From Phaeosaccion multiseriatum (taxonomy: Eukaryota > Ochrophyta, other classes), in assembly GCA_965112735.1 (NCBI GenBank), contig OZ218951.1, positions 3,286,001 to 3,350,000 on the forward strand: DNA of 64,000 bases, read 5' to 3'. Shown here piece by piece: positions 13,259 through 23,044 of this stretch. The translations under genes and the position numbers were made by a program. Each line of letters opens with the position of its first letter. Position 1 is the stretch's first letter. A model generated the notes under the pieces. The model saw only the letters and a list, made by a program, of their open reading frames with translations, did no database searches and was not told the DNA's origin.

Positions 13259-14295
13259 CAGTAGTAGTAGTAGCAGTAGCAGCAGCAGTAGAGTAGTAGC
13301 AGAGTAGTAGCTAGGGGGGAGGGGGAGCAGGATTAGCAGCAACAGGGGTGAGTGAACTCGTTCCTCTCACGCAGCCCACAGGCCAGCCCAGGCTACATCG
13401 TCGCGCATCCCGGCTGCCAAGACCCTCCCTCCACACACACTCGCTTGAGGATCTTCCTCACTCACCTCTGGAGGAGACGACACGCGAAGTAATTAGCGCG
13501 GGGGGGTGGTTGTGGGGGAGGCGTGTGAGGCGGGCAGACTGCACTCCCAGCAAGCGAGCATGGCCGAGGCAGACAGAGTGAAGCAGCGATTGGCACCAGC
13601 CACCCCCCGCGGGGCGGGGAGAGGAACAAAAGTCGGAATGAAACCCCCTGCCTCGACTCACCGACACATGTGATTCCGTCCCACCTAAACCCGTCGTTAC
13701 AGGTGCAAGTGTAGGAGGCTACCGGGGCCTCCGTAAGTTGCTCGCACTGGGCGTTGACGTCGCAGTTGTTGGGGCTGTCGGTGCAGTGGCCTTCAGCTGG
13801 GGACAGTAGACACGCAAGCAGCAAGCAAGAGAGAGGCAACACACGCACACGCAAGCAACAAGCAAGAGAGAGGGGAAGTGGGGAAGTTGCCATTCGCTGC
13901 TTAAGCTGATGGCTGGGAGGGGAAAGCTCTCAACCAACAACGGAGACGAGACGTGACGTGGACACGTCCAGGCAGGAGCCTTCGAGGAGGAGGAGGAGGA
14001 GGAGGAGGAGGAGGAGGAGGAGGAGGAGGAGGAGGAGGAAGAGGAGAAGGGGAAGAAGCAGGAGAAAAGGAGAAAAAGGTGGGGGGGAGGGGGGGGAGGA
14101 GGTGGTGGTGGTGGTGCACGAGGAGGAGGAGAAGAAGAAGAAGAAGAAGAAGAAGAAGAAGAAGAAGAAGAAGAAGAAGAAGAAGAAGAAGAAGAAGAAG
14201 AAGAAGAAGAAGAAGAAGAAGAAGAAGAAGAAGAAGAAGAAGAAGAAGAAGAAGAAGAAGAAGAAGAAGAAGAAGAAGAAGAAGAAGAAGAAGAA

Positions 14296-14327
<32 letters not shown>

Positions 14328-17300
14328 AGAGGAATACACGTGTTGCTATCGACACTCTCCCTGGCTAGCTACGTCCTACGTCCACCTGCTCCCTCTCGAT
14401 CTTCATCCTCCCTTGCACGGCAGACCAGACATAGCTACGAGCCGCCCAGACAAGAAGAAGGCACACAACCGTGGACGGGCAACACACCCCTCCCTCCAGT
14501 CACGCAAAAGGGCCATGCATCGCTTCGCCTCACAGCCCAGGGTAGGACACACAGCACACTAGTTCACAAAGCAAATCAATCTCTTTCTTCCTTGACTTAC
14601 CAGTGACAGGACATATCTCGATGCCAAGAGGGCTTCGTATCAGTCAAGGGGGGGGGGAGGGGGCAGTCGAGGCCATCATTATTCGCAGCGAACCACGCAC
14701 AGCAATGCGGACGCGGGGAAAGCCTCTTCAGTCGTCAGCTTACAGGGATGAGCAAGGGGGGTATGATGGTGCCACTCAGAAGGACAACACAAGGAGTAAA
14801 TGATGGAGGAAGCAGGAGCAGCTTGCCCAGCTACGACTCACCAAACGCCATCCGGAGCGACCGGAAGGCAGCACGCTTTGTCGGCGCGGGTGGATACCTG
14901 AGTGTGGCCCCATACACAGCGCAGGAGCAGAGAGTGGAAGCAGGAGGGGCAGGTTCACAGAGGAAGAGACAGTCCAAGGGGGGTGCCAAGAACAAACCCC
15001 TTGGTTGTACTGTACTGCAAGCAAGCTCATTACGAAGTGGCCCTACGTCCTCATCCTCAGCACGCCAGAGTCACTGTCATCAAAAGAAAGAAGGCACCGC
15101 TTTGGCTGCACTACTGTTGCTCCACTAGCTACGATACTGGCTGGGCGGCCCAGCGACTCGCCACCCTCTTCCTCCACTCGTGCACGCACCTTCAGCCTTT
15201 TACAGGCATAGGCCGTCTCGCATTTGGCGGTGGAGTCCCCGTACAGCTCAGCACTCTGAGAGGGGCACAGGCCGGTCGGGAAAGCAGCACGCCTCAGCCA
15301 AAGGCGGCGGGGCAGGCCAGAGAAGAGGGTGTGGCGAACGACGGACTTACCACACAGGAATAGCCTCCAGTGCAAGCAGCACTCGACGTGTCATATAGAC
15401 GCGCGTCCTGCCATCCATGCGTGTTTCGAAACAGTTGAATGGGGCGGGGCAACGAAGGGCGGGCGGACAGGCAGACAGGCTCGAGTTTAGTTCAAGGCTG
15501 GCCGGGTAGGCGTTGCACCATACTCCAAACTGCCTTTCCAATCGCCTTCTGGTCAGACTCATGACTGAGAACGAAGGGGCACACGCACGCACGCCTCAGC
15601 CAAAGGCGGCGGGGCAGGCCAGAGAAGAGGGTGTGGCGAACGACGGACTTACCGAACAGGATGCCCCTCCAGTGCAAGCAGCACTCGACGTGCCCTTGAA
15701 TATCGCTTCCTGCGGATGGGGTGATGCAAACGATATAGAGAAAGAACAGGCATGAGCTACACGCTTAGCAAGGTTAGTCAGGCCTCCAGAGAGCGACTAA
15801 CGAAGGGGCTCGTGCAGTCACCCTTGTCCTTGTAGGACTCACAGAGCATCCCTGCCCTACGCTGCACGTCACTGGGCAGTTCTGCGCACAGGGGTTCACG
15901 TCGCATGAAGAAGGAGGGGCCGTCGTCGCCGGTCCAGAGCAAACAGCAGGCCGGCCAGGATACGGCAGGGAGACCAACCAGGCGTGCGAGCAGAGAGGCG
16001 GCGAGAGAGAGGCGTAAGACAGCGAACAGTAGCGATCTCCACAACAGAACCCCCACGCCGCTGTACCGCTCCTGGCTGTAGCTACCCTCTCCTATCACCA
16101 CCACATCCTCTCCATCGGCAGCGGGTGCCCCCCACCCCCCCCTTAACCCCGGTCTCTCGCTAGAGGACCTGACTGTAGCCCAACAACCACACCAAGCCTT
16201 GGAGTTATCAAAGGAGCATGCCGCAAGGCTTGCTCTTCGAGGTCGGCAACCAAATGGAGGCGGCAGGAGAGTCAAGTGCAGCAGGAGACAGGCCTTCTGC
16301 CTGCGCTCGCTCACCTTGAAGGTCACCCCCTGGCGGTACCAGTCCATAACGGAGAATGGTTTCAGTGTTCGTCCGTTCGCACACAGCAGCAGGAGCCGAG
16401 GGGCAGGCAGCCCAGGAAGCCATATGGTGCCATGTGGACGCGAGGAAGACAAAGTTGTGCTGTCCAGCGGGAGACGGCACGGTGAGGGAGGAGGAGCCGC
16501 AGCCGTTGGGACGCGGGAGGCAAGGAGATCAGCCAGCCACAGACAGAGAGGAGAAGCGAGCCCGGCACGAAGGGAAGGGTCGCGTGACATGCCGAACACG
16601 CAAGGAGGGGCAGCGACACAAGTCAAGGAGGGGAAGGGCGGTAGGGGGGGGGTGAGTCTCGTGTCTTGTGACGTACGGTGAGGCTTCGAAGCAAGGATCA
16701 CCCAAATAAACGTTGGGAAGAACCACCGAATCAACAAGCCGCAGCAGAAACACACAGCAATCCAAGTCACACATGGTTCTTGACTGCGAGCGGTAACAAG
16801 GCGACCATGAAGCTGGAGAGACACGCACCTTGCAAGACCTGCCGTCACGCGCGGGGATGTTGGGCGGACCCGAAGGTGGGTACGGATCAACATCACACAC
16901 GATGGGAACGGTCGAGTCCGGCTGGCATTCACAAGTCAAAGGGTCGTCCCTGGCCGGCCCGCCTGACACCTCGCCCCCCACAGCAGCGCAGGCCATGTAA
17001 AAATACACTCCTTTGTCAGTCATGCAACAGGGAGGGGGTAGCGGGTGGGAGAGCACCGGAAGGAGAAAAAAGAGAAGGAGGTCAGAGCGAGCAAGAAGAG
17101 AATTTCGAGAAACGCGAAGAGCAACTTGAGCAGGGGGAGGGGTAAGCAGGCTGGAGGAGGAGAAGGAGAAGAAGAAGAAGAAGAAGAAGAAGAAGAAGAA
17201 GAAGAAGAAGAAGAAGAAGAAGAAGAAGAAGAAGAAGAAGAAGAAGAAGAAGAAGAAGAAGAAGAAGAGCACGAGGAGGAGGAGGAGGAGGAGGAGGAGG

Positions 17301-17872
17301 ACGAGGAGGAGGACGAGGAGGAGGACGAGGGGAGGAGGAGGAAGAGGGGAGGAGGAGGACGAGGAGAAGAAGGAGGAGGAGGAGGAGGAGGAGGAGGAGG
17401 AGGAGGAGGAGGAGGAGGAGGAGGAGGAGGAGGAGGAGGAGGAGGAGGACGAGGAGGAGGAGGAGGACGAGGAGAGGCAGGAAACAAGCGACTGAAGACC
17501 GGGCTCAGGGCGATATTTGTTAGTAGCGGAATCTTCATCTTCATGCTATTAAAAGGATACCGTCATTATCCGGGCTGCTGACGACTTGCCTGTCAGAGCC
17601 AGGGCACAGAAGCAGAGGCAGCGAGGGTGGAGGGCGGAGGGCATCGACATGTTAGACGGAGGCATCGCTCGCATGCACTAGAGGTGAAGCGCTATCTGCA
17701 CTTTGTGTAGGCAGCAGGAAGGGTGGTTCAGTAAAGTGAGGAGAAAAGGGTCCAGCCAGCCAATACGGGTACACTTACTTGCCGGGACCTTGACACAGGC
17801 GAGCAGGCAGAAGAGGAGTGCGCAGTTGTCCCAAGGGCCGTCATCCGCGGAGCCATCCGAGCGAACGCACAT
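998..17872 (-). CDS. Modular cysteine-rich, EGF-containing secreted-type protein (3' end outside window)
   Basis: I do not recognise this protein as a whole. It reads from a proposed start Met at 17872 leftwards and leaves the window with no stop codon. Exon 1 (17779-17872) encodes 31 residues with a hydrophobic stretch (CALLFCLLACV) that could be a signal sequence. It ends in phase 1 and fits the phase-1 acceptor at 17010. After it come four repeats of the exon set G-V-C-E-D-A-B, joined by three EGF-like exons. I derived every junction from GT-AG signals, and all phases agree: G 1-0, V 0-0, C 0-0, E 0-0, D 0-0, A 0-2, B 2-1, EGF 1-1. Divergence between copies is mostly synonymous or cysteine-preserving, which supports real coding. 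Introns carry long GAA/GAG and TAG microsatellites. The role is inferred only: an extracellular or cell-surface, disulfide-rich repeat protein. Confidence 0.7.
3570..3935. repeat. (TAG)n microsatellite, intron between EGF and exon G
   Basis: TAG/TAGCAG trinucleotide array of about 360 bp. It has equivalents at the same place in the cassettes at 8815-9075 and 12945-13310. Confidence 0.95.
4301..4435 (-). other. EGF-like domain exon 1 (135 nt, phase 1-1)
   Basis: The exon lies between a tgtccccag acceptor and a gtgagtcg donor. It encodes 45 codons with the six-cysteine EGF spacing: HCTDSPNNC, DVNAQC, EQLTEAPVASYTCTC and NDGFRWDGITC. A symmetric phase 1-1 exon holding one whole EGF module is the classical arrangement for EGF domain shuffling. 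The near-identical exons 9426-9560 and 13662-13796 have the same length. Confidence 0.85.
4612..5100. repeat. (GAA/GAG)n microsatellite, intron between exon B and EGF, cassette 2
   Basis: Same array type and same position relative to the EGF exon as at 110-716, here followed by a purer GAA run. The flanks are near-identical to those of the first array. Confidence 0.95.
6111..7073 (-). repeat. Tandem 302-bp repeat carrying the 57-nt E exon (four copies)
   Basis: E-exon starts fall at 6111, 6413, 6715 and 7017, so the period is exactly 302 bp. Each unit contains one exon plus about 245 bp of intron that includes the stretch gtttcgaaacag. A two-copy version with the same 302-bp period is at 15351-15709. 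The repeat multiplies an in-frame protein module. Confidence 0.9.
8815..9075. repeat. (TAG)n microsatellite, cassette 2/3 intron
   Basis: Shorter copy of the TAG array in the intron between the EGF exon at 9426 and exon G at 8489. Confidence 0.95.
9426..9560 (-). other. EGF-like domain exon 2 (135 nt, phase 1-1)
   Basis: This is a near-identical copy of the EGF exon at 4301-4435, with the same splice sites and all six cysteines. It starts HCTDSPNNC-like (QC in this copy) and ends DGITCVG. It closes cassette 3. Confidence 0.85.
9745..10110. repeat. (GAA/GAG)n microsatellite, cassette 3 intron
   Basis: Mostly pure GAA run preceded by GGT/GGA-rich sequence, at the same intron position as in the neighbouring cassettes. 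Confidence 0.95.
12945..13310. repeat. (TAG)n microsatellite, cassette 3/4 intron
   Basis: TAG/TAGCAG array between the EGF exon at 13662 and exon G at 12616. Confidence 0.95.
13662..13796 (-). other. EGF-like domain exon 3 (135 nt, phase 1-1)
   Basis: This is the third copy of the EGF exon, at the end of cassette 4. All six cysteines are intact, the acceptor is cccag and the donor gtgagt. The two spacings between the three EGF exons are 5125 and 4236 bp; the difference comes mainly from the E-exon amplification and microsatellite length. Confidence 0.85.
13985..14332. repeat. (GAG)n then (GAA)n microsatellite, cassette 4 intron
   Basis: About 350 bp of GAG followed by GAA repeats between exon B (14601-14632) and the EGF exon (13662-13796). 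Confidence 0.95.
17150..17478. repeat. (GAA)n and (GAG)n microsatellite in intron 1 of the EGF-module gene
   Basis: About 330 bp purine tract between proposed exon 1 (17779-17872) and the first G exon. It resembles the arrays beside the EGF exons. Confidence 0.95.
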
Positions 17873-19570
17873 GCGGTCGAACAGGGCAGGAGGCGAACAG
17901 CCCGTGTGAGGAGAGAATCAACACCATCACAGCAGCCATCCAGACATGAGAGCAGGCAAGAAGTGGGTGGGAGTGAAAGTAGGAGCAGGCGTCAGGGTCA
18001 AGTGGTGACCGCGAGATATCAAAGCAGAGAGCCCTGTCGCAGCAGGAGGAGGAGGAGGAGGAGAAGGGGGATGGCAGTGGAAGGGAGCGGGAGGAAAGGC
18101 CGGCAGGGGGCTAAGGAGGAGGAGGGCAGGGGCAATAAAGCAGCACAATGATGAATCGCAAGCAACAGGGCGCTGGAGTGGCCCTCACTCAAGCTGCGCA
18201 GCTCCTACCAAAGTGAGAGAGGACTGCCTCAGTGAAAGGAATGGGTGAGAAGGTTCTTCGAGAGCCAATCCGCTCGCACAAACAACGCGGAGGGGAATTG
18301 AGTACTGCGGTGCTCAACACGCAGCAACGCTGATGTCTATTCGCTCGCTTGGGTTGAGGAAGAAGCTTCGTGTCAAGCAGACCTGCTACTAGGCTAACCT
18401 GTTGCGCCTCGGAGCCCAAGAAACTGCTCTCCAACAAAGAGCGCCAACAGCGCCAGCAGCAGCAGCAGCCACCCCCGCCAAGAAGATGACTTGATGGTGT
18501 TCAAGAAGGGGCCGGAGAGGTGGCAGATAGAACGAAGGGAGTGGCACTGGGCGGGCATGGCCACCAGGCAGAAACAGCAGGGCAAGAAAGAAGGGAGGCA
18601 GAGCGAGGCAGGGATTCAATAAGTCAGTAGGCTAGCCAGGCAGAGAAGAACCTTCAGGAGCTCAAGAAGGCCCGGCCGGAGGAGTGCGAGCGACTAGTGA
18701 GCAATTTCCAGATGTTGCCATGGTTGACGGCTGCCCCCCTCGCTCGACTCGCTCCGCCCCCCCGAAGTCAAGCAATGCTCCTCTCGCCGCGCCCCCCCCC
18801 CCTCCCCAGCAGCCACCGGCCTAGTCACTAGGCACGCACCTCCCACCACCCCCCTCGGTCTCTTTCTGGCTCCGTGCTAATCAACGCACCTGACACATCC
18901 TGCTGGCAGTAATAGGCTGATCCGCGTCTGTTGCTTGACTTGGCCCCCGGCCGCTCTCGGCCGGCCGGTAGCTACGAGCGACGCCGCCGCCGGTACCAGA
19001 TCCAACAACAACGCTGGCGGAGGGGTAGCTAAGGGAGCGAGCAAGCAGTCATGGTGCGAGTATAACGATGGTGAGAGCGTGGCTAGATAGGTCAGGTCAA
19101 CGCCAGAGGGAAATTTGCTTGTAATCCCCTTCAAGAAGGAAGCGGGGCGGAGAGTAGCTACATCACGCAAAAGTTGGAGGAGGGATGACCGACGCAGGCA
19201 GCTCTTTCCTTTCTTTCAGCAGAAAAAAGGGAACTGGGGGGAGGGGGGGGGGGGGCGGGGCTTTTCATGACAGTGCGATCACAGTGCCATCTCCTCTCCC
19301 CCCGATTTTCGATTGCTTGTGCTTTTTGCTTGCTCGCTCACTCACCACAGCTTGTGGGAACAAGAGAGATGTCGGGGTGTATACCCAAATTTCCTAATTG
19401 AGAGATTGTCAAAAATGTTCCCAGGGAAGAAGGGGTGAGAATCCGAAGATGATCGAAGAACGCGTGCCAATTCAGTTTCCGTTTCCGCTCAGTTTCGAAT
19501 TTCATGACATATTCTCGGTTGCTCGTTCACCCACACGGAGCAGAGCTGAAGCACGTAGCAGGTAGCCACC
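17873..19570. other. Divergent spacer between the EGF-module gene and DCTN1
   Basis: About 1.7 kb upstream of two divergently transcribed genes. I see no convincing exon. A minus-strand frame at 18389-18619 starts with a signal-peptide-like leader (MNPCLALPPFFLALLFLPG) but has no good donor linking it to the EGF gene. I therefore leave it unassigned, although an upstream first exon is possible. A homopurine G-run lies near 19240. Confidence 0.5.
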
Positions 19571-22500
19571 ATGGCTACCACTCGAGCTGCTGCAGCTGCA
19601 GCAGCGGCCTCCCTCAGTGTCGGGAGCCGTGTCACCGTTAACGCGAAACCTGGAAAGATCAAGGTGAGAGAAGAGAGGAAGGGGGGGGGGTTTGAAGGAG
19701 GGGTGACTTTTGTTTGGCTTTGTACGCAGTCGTCTCTCCCCGCCGATATAGAGGGGATGGCAGAGCTCCTCTTTGAGTAGCACTCCTGACCTAAGTGCAT
19801 CCTCCTCTGCTCTCAAGGGCATTTATCTCGCCTCCCTGCCTCAACCCCTGTCTCTGCTTGTTTGATTTGTCAATCGATCAGTTCATTGGCACCACCGAGT
19901 TCGCTCAGGGCGAGTGGATTGGGGTTGAGCTTGATCAGCCAGACGGAAAGAATGACGGTTCGGTCCAGGACAAACGGTGAGTGGAAGGAAGGGTCAAAGG
20001 AGGAGGAGACGAGAGTATGAATGCGAATCAGTCTTCGTTCAATTGGCAATCTCTCCAAAGGGGCAAAGGAAGGGGTACGCTACAGAAGCCTTGGCGGGTG
20101 GATCCTAGTGAGTATTGCTGCTGCCCGCATCGCAGCACTGGGTGGGATGCTTCTTTTGTTCTTCGTGCTATTACTATTACCCCCCCGTATCTCCTTCCCT
20201 CTTTCCCCCCTCTCTCCCTCTGTGCCCCGCGCTATTCACTGTGAGCCCTCACTTCGCCTACATTATGGTCGTTCCCCCCCCCTCCCTCCCCGGGCCAGGT
20301 ACTTTGAATGCAAAGAGGCTCATGGGCTCTTTGTCAAGAGGGAGCAGGTGAAGCCCGAGAGGACATCTCGTCTCCCCACCTCACGCATCACGCGAAGCTC
20401 TAGCAGGGCGGCGAACTCCGCGGGCACGGCAGCAGGCACGGCCTCAATCACTTCGTCTGTAGCGGGATCTCCGTCTCCTGTACCATCTCCCCGCTCAACG
20501 GCCTCCTCCTCTTCGTTTGCGACGACGACATCTGCATCGCAACCTTCTTCTACGGCTGCGGATTCGGCGGTGGCCCCCAGTGCTGCTACTGCTACTGCTA
20601 CTGCTACTGCTACTGCTGCTGCTGCTCCTTCCGCGAAAGGCCCCTCCGCCGCGGTGTCTCGCCTTGCCGCCCTCCGAGAAAAGAACAAGGCCCTGAAAGA
20701 CTCGTACACAAGCTCCAGGCGGAACAGTTCAGGAGGCGCCTCTCCCAGTGGCTCTCCCGGTGGGGAAGGGAAAGGGGGCGGAGGAGGAGGAGAAGGAGGA
20801 GGAGGAGGAGGAGGAGGGGAAGGCAGCAGGGAAGGGGAAGGGGAGGTGGGAGGAGCCAATGTCTCTGACGCTGGTGTCGGTACCGCCACTCCTCCTTCCA
20901 AGAGGTCGACTCGCGTGACTGAGGCGTTGTCACCGCCCAGAGGCTCGTCTCCCTCCTCCTCCTCCGGGAAGAAGGTGGCGGCAGGGACAGCGACAGCCGC
21001 CGCGTCTGAAGCCGTCGGGGGTGCTGTAGGCGGCAAGAGACCAGAGAGGCGAGCCGCTACCGCCACCGCCGCCGCCGCGGGGAGTGTCACTGCTTCTGCT
21101 GCGAGTCGTCGGGGTGCTGCTGCTGTTGGCTCGTCTGGAGGAGACTCTCGCACAGCAGCAGCAACAGCAGCAGCAGCTGCTGCTGCTGCCGCCGCCGCCG
21201 CCGAGGAGAGAGAGAAGAAGCTCCAGGAGCAGCTCTCTGCCGCCGAGGAGCAAGTCAAGGACCTGTCTCGCCAACTCAGCACCAAGGCGCAGGCCATGGA
21301 GGAGCTCGCGGTGCAGGCCCAAGAGGCCAACAGCTCCAGAGAGGCGGCGGAGGAACGGATGAGTGCGGCGGAGGCCAGCCTCGCGGAGATGGAGCAAATG
21401 GCCTCCGGGAGCGCCGCTGAGACTCCAGCCAAGGGCAAGGGGGGAGGGGAAGGGGAAGGGGGAGAAGGGGGGCAGCAGGCTCCTGCTACTCCTCAAACGC
21501 CGGCGAAGAGTAGCGCCTCTTCTTCTTCTTCGCCCTCCTCCTCCGCCACTCCGGTGTCCGTTTCGAGGAGTCCGGCAGGTAACGTTGTAGGGCACCATTA
21601 CCACCACCACCACCATCACCACCACCACCACCATCACCTCACCCCACCCCGCCGTCCTCCCTCCTCTTGTCCTCCCATCTCCCCAAGCAGCCGCACCCCC
21701 CGAGATGATGGTGGAGCTCGCAGAACTGCGCATCAAGGCCCGACAAGTCGCTGAGCTGAGCGTCCGTTGCGAGCAGATGGACGCACTGCAGCTGGAGCTT
21801 CAGGACAGTCAAAGGAGCCTTCGGAAGGTGGAGGCAGAGCTCGGGCAGCTGAAAAGTAGGCAGGAGGCGGCAGCGGTGGATGAAAAGACCAAGTTGGGGC
21901 AAATCGCCAAGGAGAAGGCGCACGCAGCGTCGGTGAGTGAGTGAATGTGTGTGTGTGAGTGAGAGTGTGAGTGAGTGGGTGAGTGTGAGTGAGTGGGTGA
22001 GTGTGAGTGAGTGGGTGAGTGAGTGGGTGAGTGAGTGGGTGAGTAAGTCAGGGAGTTTGAAGCGTGTTCTCTCCCCCCCCCCTCCTCAACACGCCCTGTG
22101 ACTTGCACCATCCCATCCTATCCCCCCTGCCTCCCTCACTCACGCACTCCCTCACTCCCTCCCTCCCTCACTCACACACTCCCTCCCTCACCCACTCACT
22201 CACTCACGCACTCACGCACTCACTCACTCCATCCCTCCCTCCTTCCCCTCCCTCTCTCCCTCCCTTCCCCCCTCCCTCCCCACCCCCACCCCCACCCCCA
22301 CGCCCAGGCCGAGAGGAAGACCAAGGAGCTTGAGGAGCAATTGGCGGAGCTCAACGATGCGGTGGAGGCCCTCACACTCGACAAGGAGCAGCTGGTGAGT
22401 GATGAGTCAGGGTTGGCCCTGACATGCCCATGTGCCTGTTGGGCCCGTTTGTCTGCCATCCACTACATCCTCTACACACCCGCTACCGCACATACCCTCC

Positions 22501-22981
22501 CCACTCCTCGCTCTCACCTCCACCCCCCCCCACCTTGCCCTCTCCCTCCCCTTCCCTCCCCTCCCCTCGCCCCGCCTCGCCTCGTCCTCTCCCCCTCCCC
22601 CCTCCCAGGTGATGGAGAAGGAAGAGCTGCAGGAGGAGAAGGACGAGCTCTCTATCGAGCTTGAGTCTGCGCAGCTTGACCTTGAACACGCACAGCTCAC
22701 TCAGCAGGAGAACAGCAGCAACATCCCGGCGGCATCCTCCGCAGCGCTGGACAGGGAGGGAGGAGGAGGACAGGGGGGGCCAGAGTTGAAGCAGCTCGTG
22801 CATCAGAACGGGCAGCTCAAGGAGGTGAGTGAGTGAGTGAGTGGACATGATTAAGGGATGGGGATGGGACGGGATGAGATGGGAGGGGAGGGGAGGGGAG
22901 AGGATGAAGGGTAGTCCATACCGCTGTGAGAGCGACACGATGCGACCACAGCGCTCTCGTGCGGTGCCTACTACTACTACG

Positions 22982-23044
<63 letters not shown>

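Larger units (their letters stand above)
13662..17010 (-). other. Exon cassette 4 (most N-terminal) with EGF exon
   Basis: Exons in transcript order are G 16829-17010, V 16315-16329, C 15843-15881, E 15653-15709, second E 15351-15407, D 15190-15255, A 14842-14897, B 14601-14632 and EGF 13662-13796. G starts differently from the other copies (VYFYMACAAVGG) because no EGF exon precedes it. C encodes NCPVTCSVGQGCS. The E exons encode versions of TSSAACTGG.SC and lie 302 bp apart. D contains YGDSTAKCETAYAC. A plus B read KACCLPVAPDGVC followed by PLGIEICPVT. The exon phases all match. Confidence 0.65.
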
